The notes beneath the pieces are model-generated. The model was not told where the DNA came from. It worked only from the letters and a program-made list of their open reading frames with translations, and searched no databases. Shown piece after piece: positions 26,220-35,662 of a stretch of DNA of 64,000 bases. A program made the position numbers and the translations under genes. The stretch is from Plasticicumulans lactativorans (GTDB lineage: Bacteria; Pseudomonadota; Gammaproteobacteria; Competibacterales; Competibacteraceae). The DNA lies in NCBI RefSeq assembly GCF_004341245.1, contig NZ_SLWY01000009.1, positions 143,208-207,207 on the forward strand, given 5' to 3'. Numbering within the stretch: position 1 is the stretch's first letter; the number at the start of each line of letters is the position of its first letter.

Positions 26220-27265
26220 CACGGCCGCCCCCCGTGGCTCTCGCTGATCGCGGTGACCAGGCCGCTGGTGGCGAACTTCTCGAAGTAGAAGTTCGCCGGC
26301 TCGATGCCGTGGGTCTGCATGTGCTGGCGCACCGCGTCGACCATCGGCGGCGGACCGCACAGGTAGACGTCGACGTCACCGTCGTAGAGGTGACCGGCCT
26401 CGATGTAGCGCGTCACGTAGCCCTGGCGCGGGTAGGCGCTCGCCGGGTCGGCGACGCAGCAGGCGAAAGTGAAGTTGGCGATGCGCGCGGCGGCGGCTTC
26501 GAGCTTGTCGACCTCGACCAGGTCGGCATCGCTGGTGACGCCGTAGATCAGGTGGATCGGGTGGGCGCTGCCCTGCGCGGCGATCGTCTCCAGCATCGCC
26601 AGGAACGGCGCGAGCCCGGTGCCGCCGGCGAGGAACAGCAGCGGCCGCTTGATCTCGCGCAGGTAGAAGCTGCCGAGCGGACCGTTGAAGTCGATCTCGG
26701 CGCCGACCTCGGCACGCTCGCGCAGCCAGGTCGGCAGCAGCCCCGCCGTGGTGTTGCGCAGCAGGAACGACACCGCCGCCGCGTTCGGCCCGGAGCTGAA
26801 CGAGTACGAGCGCCGCTGGTCGGTGCCGGGCACGCGGATGTTCACGTACTGGCCCGGCAGGAAGCCGAGCGCGGCGCGGTCCGCCAGCGTGATCGAGAAG
26901 GCGACGGCGGTCTCCGACAGCCGTTCGATCGCGCTGACGCGGCCCTTGTGGGTCGCCGCGCCGGTCTTGCAGACGTCGGAGGTGGCGGCGATGCGCACCA
27001 CGCAATCCGACTGCGGCCGCATCTGGCAGGCGAGCACGTAACCCTCGGCCGCCTCGGCGTCGCTCAGCGCCTCGTCGATGTAACTGCCGCCGTCGTAGCG
27101 GCCCGATTCGCAGAAACCCTTGCAGGTGCCGCAGGCGCCATCACGGCAGTCCAGCGGAATGTTGATGCCGGCGCGATACGCGGCGTCGGCGACGGTGTCG
27201 CCGGACCGGCATTCGACGAAGCGGGTGACGCCGTCCTCGAAACTCAAGGCGATCTGATGGCTCAT
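26219..27265 (-). CDS. benC: Benzoate 1,2-dioxygenase electron transfer component
   Basis: 348 residues. N-terminal plant-type 2Fe-2S ferredoxin domain with C40, C45, C48 and C80, then an FAD-binding domain (RRSYSFSSGP) and an NAD-binding domain (LLFLAGGTGLAPFLAML and YLCGPPPMVDAV). It passes electrons from NADH to the BenAB oxygenase. Located between benB and benD. Confidence 0.96.
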   Translation of the reverse strand: MSHQIALSFEDGVTRFVECRSGDTVADAAYRAGINIPLDCRDGACGTCKGFCESGRYDGGSYIDEALSDAEAAEGYVLACQMRPQSDCVVRIAATSDVCKTGAATHKGRVSAIERLSETAVAFSITLADRAALGFLPGQYVNIRVPGTDQRRSYSFSSGPNAAAVSFLLRNTTAGLLPTWLRERAEVGAEIDFNGPLGSFYLREIKRPLLFLAGGTGLAPFLAMLETIAAQGSAHPIHLIYGVTSDADLVEVDKLEAAAARIANFTFACCVADPASAYPRQGYVTRYIEAGHLYDGDVDVYLCGPPPMVDAVRQHMQTHGIEPANFYFEKFATSGLVTAISESHGGRP

Positions 27266-27294
27266 GGCTCTCTCTCCTCCGCGTGCTCCGCCCG

Positions 27295-27786
27295 TCAGAT
27301 GTGGTAGATATCGACGACGTGGTGGATGCAGTCGTTCTTCAGCACGACCTTCTTGCTGCGAATCAGCGGCTGCGCGCCGGAGATGTCGAGCGTGTACCAG
27401 GACGTGCCGAAATAGGTGTCGACCGTCTTGTAGCGGTAATACAGGGTGAACCAGTTGAAGCGCACCTTGCAGGTGTCGGCATCCTGTTCGACGATCTCGA
27501 CGTTGCTGATGTTGTGCGAGGTGCGCGGCTCCGGCAGGCTGGTCGCACCCGAACGCTCGGTCTTGATCCGGTAGACGCGGTCATTGAGCCCGTCCTTGCG
27601 GCCGTAATAGATCAGCGACACTTCGCGCTGCGGATCGACGGTCAGGCGATCGTCGTCATCCCACGCCGGCATCCAGAATTCGGCATCCGGCGCATACAGT
27701 TCCAGCCAGTTGTCCCATTCCTTGTCGTCGAGATGACGCGCCTCGCGGTGGAGGAATTCGCGTACGGTTTCGATGGCGATGCTCAT
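27295..27786 (-). CDS. benB: Benzoate 1,2-dioxygenase small subunit
   Basis: 163-residue beta subunit with the ring-hydroxylating dioxygenase beta fold (EFLHREARHLDDKEWDNWLELY at the start). It supports the alpha3beta3 hexamer; no metal site of its own. Starts five bases after benA ends. Confidence 0.96.
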   Translation of the reverse strand: MSIAIETVREFLHREARHLDDKEWDNWLELYAPDAEFWMPAWDDDDRLTVDPQREVSLIYYGRKDGLNDRVYRIKTERSGATSLPEPRTSHNISNVEIVEQDADTCKVRFNWFTLYYRYKTVDTYFGTSWYTLDISGAQPLIRSKKVVLKNDCIHHVVDIYHI

Positions 27787-27790
27787 GGTC

Positions 27791-29146
27791 TCACTCCCGC
27801 TCCTGTGCATGGGTTTCGGCCGCGACGGCCTTCTGCATCGTGTCGACCCAGTAACCGTGCTGGATCGGGTAGAGGCCTTCGTCCTCGGTGCGGGCGCCGC
27901 TCAGCACGGGGGCCAGGCCGATTTCCTGCGCGCGCTCGTCGGCGCCGTGTATCCAGTGCTTCGCGCCGCGGCACATGTCGTTCCATTTCGCCGCCTTGCC
28001 CATGTACCCCATCTGGCAGGAGCGGAATTCCTCCAGGTCGTCGGGCGTCGCCATGCCGGTCGCGTTGAAGAAGTCCTCGTACTGGCGGATGCGGCGTGCG
28101 CGCGCCTCGGCGCTCTCGTTCCTCGGTGCGATGCAGTAGATCGTGACCTCGGTCTTGTCCACCGAGATCGGCCGCAACTGCCTGATCTGCGAGCTGAACT
28201 GGTCCATCAGGTAGACGTTCGGGTAGAGGCAGAGGTTGCGCAGGTTGCCGATCATCCAGTCGGCCTTGGCGGCACCGAAGCGGGCGACGAGTTCGTCGCG
28301 GCGCTCGTACAGCGGGCGGTCCTGCGGGTTCGGCCACTGCATCCACAGCAGCATGTGGCCGTGCTCGAAGGCGTAGAAACCGCCCTGCTGCCGGGCCCAG
28401 GAGCTGGCATCCATCGCCTTGACGTCGTCGGCCGATTCGCCGGTCTTGCGCCGCGAGGTGGTGGCGACGTAATTCCAGTGCACCGAACTGACGTGGTAGC
28501 CGTCGGCGCCGTTTTCGGCCTGCAGCTTCCAGTTGCCGTCGAAGACATAGGTCGACGAGCCGCGCAGCACTTCGAGGCCGTCGGGGGCCTGGTCGACCAT
28601 CATGTCGATGATCTTCGCGGCTTCGCCGAGGTGCTCGGCCAGCGGCAGCACGTCGGGATTCAGGCTGCCGAAGAGGAAGCCGCGATACGACTCGAAGCGC
28701 GCGATCCTGGTCAGGTCGTGCGAACCGTCACGGTTGAACGATTCGGGATAACCCGCACCATCCGGATCCTTGACCTTCAGAAGCTTGCCCGAATTGCTGA
28801 AGGTCCAGCCGTGGAACGGGCAGGTGTAGGTGGCCTTGTTGCCCTTCTTGAAACGGCACAGCATCGAGCCGCGATGGCTGCAGGCATTGATGAACGCATT
28901 CAGTTCGCCGTTCTTGTTGCGGGCGATGAAGATCGGCTGGCGGCCGATGTGGGTGGTCAGGTAGTCGTTGTTGTTCGGAAGCTGGCTCTCGTGCGCCAGG
29001 TAGATCCAGTTGCCCTCGAAAATGTGCTTCATCTCGAGTTCGAACAGTTCCGGATCGGTGAACATGTCGCGGCGCGCGCGATAGATGCCACGTTCGGTAT
29101 CCTCGACCAGCGCGGTGCTGATGCGTTCGGCCAGTGTGTCGGTCAT
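27791..29146 (-). CDS. benA: Benzoate 1,2-dioxygenase large subunit
   Basis: 451-residue oxygenase alpha subunit that adds O2 across C1-C2 of benzoate. The Rieske 2Fe-2S ligands are C89/H91 (CSHRG) and C109/H112 (CPFHGW), with 17 residues between H91 and C109. The mononuclear iron region appears as [16 protein letters not shown]. The ATG at 29146 is preferred over one at 29182 because GAGGAG lies about nine bases upstream of it. First gene of the ben-cat operon, with the BenM-type operator about 190 bp upstream. Confidence 0.97.
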   Translation of the reverse strand: MTDTLAERISTALVEDTERGIYRARRDMFTDPELFELEMKHIFEGNWIYLAHESQLPNNNDYLTTHIGRQPIFIARNKNGELNAFINACSHRGSMLCRFKKGNKATYTCPFHGWTFSNSGKLLKVKDPDGAGYPESFNRDGSHDLTRIARFESYRGFLFGSLNPDVLPLAEHLGEAAKIIDMMVDQAPDGLEVLRGSSTYVFDGNWKLQAENGADGYHVSSVHWNYVATTSRRKTGESADDVKAMDASSWARQQGGFYAFEHGHMLLWMQWPNPQDRPLYERRDELVARFGAAKADWMIGNLRNLCLYPNVYLMDQFSSQIRQLRPISVDKTEVTIYCIAPRNESAEARARRIRQYEDFFNATGMATPDDLEEFRSCQMGYMGKAAKWNDMCRGAKHWIHGADERAQEIGLAPVLSGARTEDEGLYPIQHGYWVDTMQKAVAAETHAQERE

Positions 29147-29332
29147 GCGGGTGATCTCCTCGTTTGGTGGGTCGAGTGACATGGCACGCTGATCGCCTGC
29201 TCGACTGCCATTTGATGCCGCCTAATTTAATTAATTAGTTCGGCTGGCTTTCGCTTTGAAGCGGTGGCGATTTCGTGAATTCATCTTCGTCGCCACGGCC
29301 TAATGGGTCAAAGACTGATTCGGTACGCTTCG

Positions 29333-29347
29333 ATACTCTGGCGGTAT
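29333..29347. promoter_or_regulatory. BenM/CatM-type LysR operator (ATAC-N7-GTAT)
   Basis: ATACTCTGGCGGTAT is a perfect match to the ATAC-N7-GTAT recognition site known for BenM and CatM of Acinetobacter. It lies in the benA-benM intergenic region, 187 bp upstream of the benA ATG and 233 bp upstream of the LysR start. It supports muconate/benzoate-responsive activation of the ben-cat operon by the adjacent LysR, whose gene is interrupted here. Confidence 0.75.
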
Positions 29348-29579
29348 CGGCAAAACCGTCGTGGCGGGTATGCACGTAATGGCGCGGTGCCGGCACGCAT
29401 GCGCGGCGGCCGGCTACGGCGGGAATGGCGAGGCGGCGGGGAGGCTTCGGGGGTGTCGGGGCGTGTCGCCGTGCCGGGCGGGGGCCTATGCTTGTGCGAC
29501 GGTCGCTCGGGTGTCGGGGCCGTCGTCAGGCGTGCCCAGGGGCACGCGTCCGCTCACGTACAGCAGGCGGAACCTCGTC

Positions 29580-30491
29580 GTGGAACTGCGTCATCTGCGT
29601 TACTTCGTGACCGTGGTCAGGGAAGGCGGCTTCACCCGTGCCGCGGAGAAGCTGCACATGGCGCAGCCGCCGCTGAGCCGGCAGATCCAGCAGCTGGAGG
29701 AGCAACTCGGCGTCGTCCTGCTCGACCGCCAGAGCCGCCCGCTGCAGCCCACCGAGGCCGGGCGCTTCTTCTACGAACAGGCGCTCAACGTGCTGGAGCG
29801 CGTGGCGGCGGTGGTCGCGATGACCAAGCGCTTCGGCCACGTCGAACGGCGCCGCTTCGGCATCGGCTTCGTCGGCTCGACGCTGTACGGCGCCCTGCCC
29901 AACCTGTTCCGCCGGTTTCGGGTGGCGTTTCCGGAGCTCATGGTCGAGTTGCTGGAGCTGAGCAGCATCGAGTAGGTGGCGGCGCTGAAGGACGGGCGGA
30001 TCGACGTGGGCTTCGGCCGCATCGCCATCGACGACGCGGCGGTGACGCGCCGGCTGCTGCGCGAGGAGAACCTGCTGGCGGTGCTGCCGATCGGCCACCC
30101 GCTGTTCGACCGCGTGCGCCTGCAGATGGCCGACCTCACCGACGACGCGCTGATCATCTACCCGAAGACGCCGCGGCCGAGCTACGCCGACCAGGTGCTG
30201 ACGCTCTACCGCGACTGCGGGCTGGAACCCGCCGCCGTGCACGAGGCGAGCGGCGTGCAGACCGCGCTCGGCCTGGTCGCGGCGGCGGAAGGCATCTGCA
30301 TCGTCCCCGAGTCGGTGCAGCGGCTGCGCCGCGACGACGTCTTCTTCCGGCCGATCGACGACCCCCGCGCGGTGTCGCCGATCATCATGTACTGCCGCGC
30401 CGAGGGCGCCCCGCGCGAGGTCGATGCGATCCTCGACATGATTCGCCAGCACTACCGCGAGAACAACATCAGGAACGCGCTGTTCGGGTAG
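29580..30491 (+). pseudogene. benM: BenM/CatM-type LysR regulator interrupted by an in-frame amber codon
   Basis: Reading 29580-30491 in one frame gives a 303-residue LysR protein apart from a single TAG at codon 132 (29973-29975). The N-terminal part has the helix-turn-helix ELRHLRYFVTVVREGGFTRA then AQPPLSRQIQQLEEQLG. The part after the stop continues without shift as VAALKDGRIDVGFGRIAIDD and the rest of the effector domain. The stop sits in ELSSIE-stop-VAALK, where the family usually has glutamine, so a single CAG to TAG change explains it. It could be a true mutation, a suppressed codon or a sequencing error. The start is GTG at 29580, beginning M-ELRHLRYF. Confidence 0.88.
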
Positions 30492-30514
30492 CAGCGATCC
30501 CTTCGGGCGTCCAA

Positions 30515-32560
30515 TTAGTCAGCCAATGCTTTCAGCAGTGCGTCCCGGCCGTCCTGATAGAACTCGATATCGAGTTTGGTCGCCATCTCATCCGACAAGT
30601 CGAAAAGCTGCCTGCGGCAGGCCACGGGCAGTAGTAGCGATTTCGCACCCTTCTCGACTGCCAATTCAGCCAGGGTCACTGCGTTATGGATCGGCTCGAT
30701 GGTGCCGCCCAGCGTGACCTCGCCGACGACCACCAGTCCACCACGCACTGATTTCTTCAGCAGCGCGCTGGACAGCGCGATCAGCGCCGCCACAGCCGTC
30801 TTGGAGCCTGACTTGGCAGCGTCAAATCCGCGGAGTTGCACCGAGAACTCATGCGCCCTAGGGTCTCGGTCGCCGACCAACCGCTGCGCCCGGGCATAGA
30901 GGTTCTGCTCGGCGCAGCGAATCGACTCCTTGAACGCCGCGGGAACAGGGTTGTTCAAGACCCGTACACCGCTACCAGGCCCTTCGGTGACTTCGAGTCG
31001 GAATAGACCAGGATGCTCGTCCTGGCCACCGGGGCTCAGTGTCCAAATCTGGCCGCACTCGAGCGGTTCGTCGCCGATGCCGTCCTGACTTTGCAGTTCG
31101 GGAGTCGAAACGAACTTCTCGACCCCTTCGGCGCCCATCGTGTAGCTGAAATGAGTGTTGCGGAACTCGGCAGCACCGATGCGCTTTTGTTGCTCCTTGA
31201 CGCGGCGACGAACCTCAAGCGCCAGCCGAACGGCCCATTCTAGATCTTCATCGCTGATCGGTGCGTCAGGATGGGGATAGAGCAACTTCAACAGGCCACT
31301 GACCGTCTTGTTGACACCGTTCAGGTCTCGGCCGGACAACGCTCCGCCCCAGTAGACGCGCCCCTGTAGCGTGGAGACGCGGCTCTGGTTGCGCAGTTGC
31401 GTGAAGCACTCCGACAGGAAGTCGCTGACTAGGCCGAAGTGCTCGGTGAACAGGCCCGGGTTGAGCTTCGGGACGTCCCATCCAGGCAGGAAGCAGTGGA
31501 TGCGGTCCATGAAGGCGGTGTCGTCCCGCATCTCCGGCGGCAGTGGTCCGAGCAGGTGGCCTATCCGTTGCTGGTGCTCCACATCGACATCGAAGTTGCC
31601 CACCAACACAATGGAGCCGTCGGCACGAATGCTTTCCTTGCCGCGGGAAAACTCGCCGCTCTCCATGTAGCCCTTCATGATGTTCACGCCGTCTCTCTGG
31701 TCGAAAGAGACGCCGGACACCTCATCGAAGCACACCACGTCGTATTGGCACACCAAGCCGCGTTGGCCAGTGGCGTTGTTGACGAACATGCGCGCGACGG
31801 TAGCTTTGCCGCCAGAAATCAGGTGCGCATAAGGCGACACCTGCTGGAACAGGTGCGATTTTCCAGTACCCCTCGGTCCTAACTCCACCAAGTTGTAGTT
31901 GCGCTCGACGAACGGGACCATGCGCAGTAGAAGTGCGTCCTTGGCCCGCTCGGGTAGCGTCGCCGGTTCAAATCCCACGCTGCGCAGTAGCAGGTCGCGC
32001 CACTCGGCCGTCTTGAAGCTCTCCCGGCCCGTGGCCAGCACGTCCAGCACCTCGCGCTTGGATAACTGGATGGCGCGCAGCGACTCCACGCCAAATGGTC
32101 GCCCCCCCTTTTCCTGGGCAATCGACGCGTCGTAGCCGAGGGTGACCTCGGCGTAAAAGCCGCCGGTCAGCATGCGCTCGTTGTCCTTGACCATCTCCGG
32201 CGTCAGCCGTACGTCGTTCAGCCGCAGGCTTGGCAGCGTGGCGATGTAGGAGTCGGTTTTCGAGTCGAGTCGTGCCGTAATAATGTCGATGATTTTCACG
32301 GGACCCGATTCGCGGGCTCGGGCCTTGAATAGCTCTTCCTCGCCGGCCTTGACCGTCCGTGAACTGAGTTGCCGCTGAACAATGTCAAGACCCTCCTGAA
32401 TTTCAGTCTCGTCCGTGGTTGCGCAGTAACGGCCTAGCAGGAACTCCACGACGTAGGTGGGCACTGGGAACTGGTGGCTGAAGGTGCGCACCAGATCCTT
32501 GCGCACCACATAGCCTTCGAAGGCCGTGGTGGCTTTTCGGTCCAGGTCATCGAGTTGCAT
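30515..32560 (-). CDS. brxL: BREX system Lon-like ATPase BrxL
   Basis: 681 residues. Last gene of the type 1 BREX phage-defence locus. N-terminal MQLDDLDRKATTAFEGYVVRKDLVR is typical of BrxL. The AAA+ Walker A is GPRGTGKS (228-235) and Walker B is VVCFDEVSG. The C-terminal Lon-like domain contains LVVVGEVTLGGTIEPIHNAV, where the usual Lon catalytic lysine context (GGLKEK) is not evident. BrxL is known as a DNA-associated AAA+ multimer needed for phage exclusion in type 1 systems. The ATG is preceded by AAAGG; the longer open frame upstream reads as shadow. Starts 98 bp after pglZ. Confidence 0.93.
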   Translation of the reverse strand: MQLDDLDRKATTAFEGYVVRKDLVRTFSHQFPVPTYVVEFLLGRYCATTDETEIQEGLDIVQRQLSSRTVKAGEEELFKARARESGPVKIIDIITARLDSKTDSYIATLPSLRLNDVRLTPEMVKDNERMLTGGFYAEVTLGYDASIAQEKGGRPFGVESLRAIQLSKREVLDVLATGRESFKTAEWRDLLLRSVGFEPATLPERAKDALLLRMVPFVERNYNLVELGPRGTGKSHLFQQVSPYAHLISGGKATVARMFVNNATGQRGLVCQYDVVCFDEVSGVSFDQRDGVNIMKGYMESGEFSRGKESIRADGSIVLVGNFDVDVEHQQRIGHLLGPLPPEMRDDTAFMDRIHCFLPGWDVPKLNPGLFTEHFGLVSDFLSECFTQLRNQSRVSTLQGRVYWGGALSGRDLNGVNKTVSGLLKLLYPHPDAPISDEDLEWAVRLALEVRRRVKEQQKRIGAAEFRNTHFSYTMGAEGVEKFVSTPELQSQDGIGDEPLECGQIWTLSPGGQDEHPGLFRLEVTEGPGSGVRVLNNPVPAAFKESIRCAEQNLYARAQRLVGDRDPRAHEFSVQLRGFDAAKSGSKTAVAALIALSSALLKKSVRGGLVVVGEVTLGGTIEPIHNAVTLAELAVEKGAKSLLLPVACRRQLFDLSDEMATKLDIEFYQDGRDALLKALAD

Positions 32561-32658
32561 GTGTTCTACCTTTCCGCGGGCCGATGCCAGCCCGCTCTGC
32601 CGTTCTGTTGTTTGCGCTGCATAGGAGGTAGCGGGGTAACGGAGATAACGCAGACCCG

Positions 32659-34998
32659 TTACCCTCCCACTGTGGTGGGGGCCTTCCGCAAGACCTCGCC
32701 GCACGGCCCTAGCACCACCACCACGGCGGCCGACCCCATGTGCTCGTCATTCGCCACGGCAAGACTGGCTTTGCCCGATTCCACAGGTTTCGTGCTGGCG
32801 GCCAAGGATGTGGAAGCCAACGCGGGTTTGCTCCGAATGTCAGCTATGAGATCCCTCGCCGAAGACTCCACTTCGACGATGCAGCGCAGCCCCTTCCAGG
32901 TCACTGCCTTGATGACAACGTTGACCGATGGCGCTGCGGTTTCCGACACTTCCAGGCTCAGCACGGGCACCAGACATTCCTGCAAGCTGATGCCGCCATG
33001 CGCGTATTCGGTGCCTGCGGTGAAGCACGACACACCCGGCGCATAGATCACTTGCACGTCCTTGCACCAATCCCAGCCGAAGGTCAGTGGCGTTCCATAA
33101 GCCGTGTCCTTCAGCACCGCGCAGCGCCCCCACCGCGTCTCGGCCTGGCGCTTGGGCAACTCGCTCTTGGGCAGTCCCCCAGGAACGAGCAGCCATCCGT
33201 GGTCGGTCACAATGCGCACCTTGCGCCATCCTGCCTGGCAGAGTTCGTCAACGCGCTCCACCACTTGAGCCAGCTGGGCGTCTAAATCCCGCGCGAGGCG
33301 GATGCCATGTGCGTGGCCGTAGTGGTCCAGATCACCCGCCTCGGTCCACGCACGCCCCTTCGGGTCGCCGGACTCGTGCTTGTCCAGGGACTGGATGCCC
33401 TTCTCGTTCAGCAGCTTGCGGAAGTTGTAACCAGACAGCGGCTTGCCATCCGCTGTCACCCGAGGCTCGAACTCCACATCGCCCTGCGTCCCCGAGACCC
33501 ACTTGGCGACTGGAGAACACCACGCCTTCCCTGAGGCGGTGACCGACGGCATGCTGGTCCAACAGGCCGAGGTTTTCACCTCGCCGAGTTCAGACAGCCG
33601 CGTGCTCAGGTGTGACGCGACGTCGTAGCGCAAGCCATCGACGAACAAGGTGCAGACGCCTGTTTCCTCGGCTGACATCTCGTCGGTCGCCGGCAGTGGA
33701 GGCAATCCCCCCGCTACCTTGGCAGCTTCCTGCAGGCGTTTGGCCGCCTCCGCAAGCCACGGCAGGTAGAGCGTTCGCAGCGCAGCCGAGATCGCGGCTA
33801 TATCCGCCTTGGCATGCACGCAAGCCAGTGCACGCAAAGCAGCCTCATCCACCAGCCAGCCCGACTGCCGATAGCTGGTGGCCAACTCAGCGGGCGTTGT
33901 GCCAATTGGCGCGGTTGCGCTCAATTCGGCAACGCGTGCCAGGTGTGCCAACGCTGCGGCCAGCGGTGAGCGTCCCATCCGGTTCCATAGCCAAGCACGA
34001 CGAACACCATGCTCCTTCTCGGCCGCCCGTACAGCCGCCCGCGCCTGGGGCGCTTCCATGGCCGCACAGGCGGACAGCGCGTAGCGCAAAGTGGACTCGC
34101 TCTGCTCGTTGGCTTGCGGGTAGCCCGAAAACTGGTCCAGATCAGGGAAGAGCCCCATCTGCGGTGGTTGAACCTTGGCCAGCAGGTCGAATACCTGCGG
34201 GAAGCTGGTGTAGGAATCCTTGTAAAGCTCAGCCACGGCAGCCCACTTGCCCCCGGCGTTGGCCAGCATCTCGGCTGCCACGAGCACACCGTCAGCGATG
34301 GGGTCAAAGCCAAAGTCCGCCTTGCAGCGCTTGGCAAACACATCCCATCGAACGCCGCCCCACTGGCTCCGCGCAGCGGCAGGGGCGTCCATCCACACCA
34401 GCAGGTCACGGGTGGGATTCGGCGCCATCAGGTTGAGGAGCCATTCGGCGTTGATTTGCCGCCCCTTCAGCTCATCAAGCGGCCGGTCCAACAGCACACC
34501 GGCTTCCAGCGCTTGGTTCAGTGCTTCCTGGGTCGCCTTGTCTTGCGCAACATCCAAGCCGAGACCTCCATTCTTGGACGACAGGTAAGCGCTGAGCGTC
34601 CAATCCTTGGAGTTGGCTTGGCTCCAGAACACCCCTCGGTATTGCAACTCGGCCAAGGGTTGAAGGTCCCGGGTACAACTCTCGATGGCTCGAAGTTCGG
34701 CCCTGCTTACCCCTGGCAGATACACCACCGGCAGGCCCGACAGTTTGGCCTCCGGCAGCACACCGACAATCATGCATTTGAGCCACACCGCCGGACCGGT
34801 CCATTCCTCGGGCTTATAGGGGCCGAGGGTGCATAGGCCAGGGAGGTGTTTCCTGAGCGCGGGGATGGCCGATCGCCACATGCCGTCTTTGTCCGTCCAG
34901 AGCACCGTGGCGGGCTTGACCTGCACAGAGCGATTGACCTTGGCCGCTTCGCTGACTGCACTCGAAAGATGCTGCGCGAGTGTGGTGATGCGCCCCAT
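32659..34998 (-). CDS. pglZ: BREX-1 alkaline-phosphatase-like protein PglZ (type B)
   Basis: 779 residues. Core BREX protein with a PglZ/alkaline phosphatase superfamily fold. Metal-site segments visible are TLFVDGLRYDVASHLS near residue 445 and IVTDHGWLLVPGG near residue 605. Overall it resembles the PglZ variant called type B in BREX-1 loci rather than the E. coli-type PglZ. The ATG at 34998 is chosen because GAGG lies about nine bases before it; an ATG two codons upstream sits too close to that box. The 5' end overlaps the tail of a truncated helicase reading frame. Confidence 0.92.
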   Translation of the reverse strand: MGRITTLAQHLSSAVSEAAKVNRSVQVKPATVLWTDKDGMWRSAIPALRKHLPGLCTLGPYKPEEWTGPAVWLKCMIVGVLPEAKLSGLPVVYLPGVSRAELRAIESCTRDLQPLAELQYRGVFWSQANSKDWTLSAYLSSKNGGLGLDVAQDKATQEALNQALEAGVLLDRPLDELKGRQINAEWLLNLMAPNPTRDLLVWMDAPAAARSQWGGVRWDVFAKRCKADFGFDPIADGVLVAAEMLANAGGKWAAVAELYKDSYTSFPQVFDLLAKVQPPQMGLFPDLDQFSGYPQANEQSESTLRYALSACAAMEAPQARAAVRAAEKEHGVRRAWLWNRMGRSPLAAALAHLARVAELSATAPIGTTPAELATSYRQSGWLVDEAALRALACVHAKADIAAISAALRTLYLPWLAEAAKRLQEAAKVAGGLPPLPATDEMSAEETGVCTLFVDGLRYDVASHLSTRLSELGEVKTSACWTSMPSVTASGKAWCSPVAKWVSGTQGDVEFEPRVTADGKPLSGYNFRKLLNEKGIQSLDKHESGDPKGRAWTEAGDLDHYGHAHGIRLARDLDAQLAQVVERVDELCQAGWRKVRIVTDHGWLLVPGGLPKSELPKRQAETRWGRCAVLKDTAYGTPLTFGWDWCKDVQVIYAPGVSCFTAGTEYAHGGISLQECLVPVLSLEVSETAAPSVNVVIKAVTWKGLRCIVEVESSARDLIADIRSKPALASTSLAASTKPVESGKASLAVANDEHMGSAAVVVVLGPCGEVLRKAPTTVGG

Positions 34999-35662
34999 GG
35001 TCATTCACCTCAACTGAGCAGCGATGATTAAAGACCCAGCGTTGTATCTGCACGCCATCGCCCAGTTGACTGGACACGTCGTGCTCGACGCGGTGGTTGG
35101 CGGTGGCGGTGGTGGCCAAGACAGCGATGTTGCGGGGCAGCCGCGCCAACACCTGGCCGATGCGGCGGTAGTCGGGCCGGAAATCGTGCCCCCAGTCAGA
35201 GATGCAATGCGCCTCGTCGATCACCAACAGGCCAATGCGCGCGGCGATCGGCTGCAGCGTATGGGCCACGAAGTCATCATTCGCCAGGCGCTCAGGCGAT
35301 ATCAACAGCAGGTCAGCCTGATCAGCCAGTAAGCTTCGCCGGACGTCGTCCCACTCGTCCTGGTTGGTCGAATTGATCGTCAGCGCCCGCAGTTGCAGGC
35401 GCTGCGCGGCCTCGATCTGGTTGCGCATCAGCGCCAGCAGCGGCGAGATGATCAGCGTGACCCCGTGTCCTTGGGCGCGCATCAATTTGGCCGAAACGAA
35501 GTACACCATGCTCTTGCCCCAGCCCGTGCGCTGGACGCATAGCACCTTGCCCCGTTTGTTGACGATGTGATCGATGGCTTCCCACTGGCCGTCGCGGAAG
35601 TCTGCGCCGCCATGGCCCATGGCAACGCGCAACTGCTGCAGAGCTGCGTCGCGCTCGATCAC
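34814..35662 (-). pseudogene. RecQ-like DEAH helicase, truncated after the first RecA domain
   Basis: The first ~208 residues are a clear RecQ-type N-terminal helicase lobe: FRDGQWEAI (Q-like motif), QRTGWGKS (motif I, 44-51), ISPLLALMRNQI (Ia), DEAH (149-152), TATA (185-188). Similarity ends near VQIQRW, at about base 35038. The remaining ~70 codons run out of frame through the pglZ start and look random. Motifs IV-VI, the zinc/winged-helix part and HRDC are absent. A deletion fusing the helicase middle to the pglZ leader explains this. The start overlaps the upstream HNH gene by four bases. Confidence 0.85.

Noticed and set aside
24469..26379. 636-codon frame as a fused protein upstream of catA
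   Set aside because: Only the part from the ATG at 25320 is a dioxygenase; the preceding part is an out-of-frame reading of benD.
31965..31985. T-loop-like GGTTCAAATCCC suggesting a tRNA
   Set aside because: It lies inside the well-supported brxL coding region and no cloverleaf arms can be formed around it.
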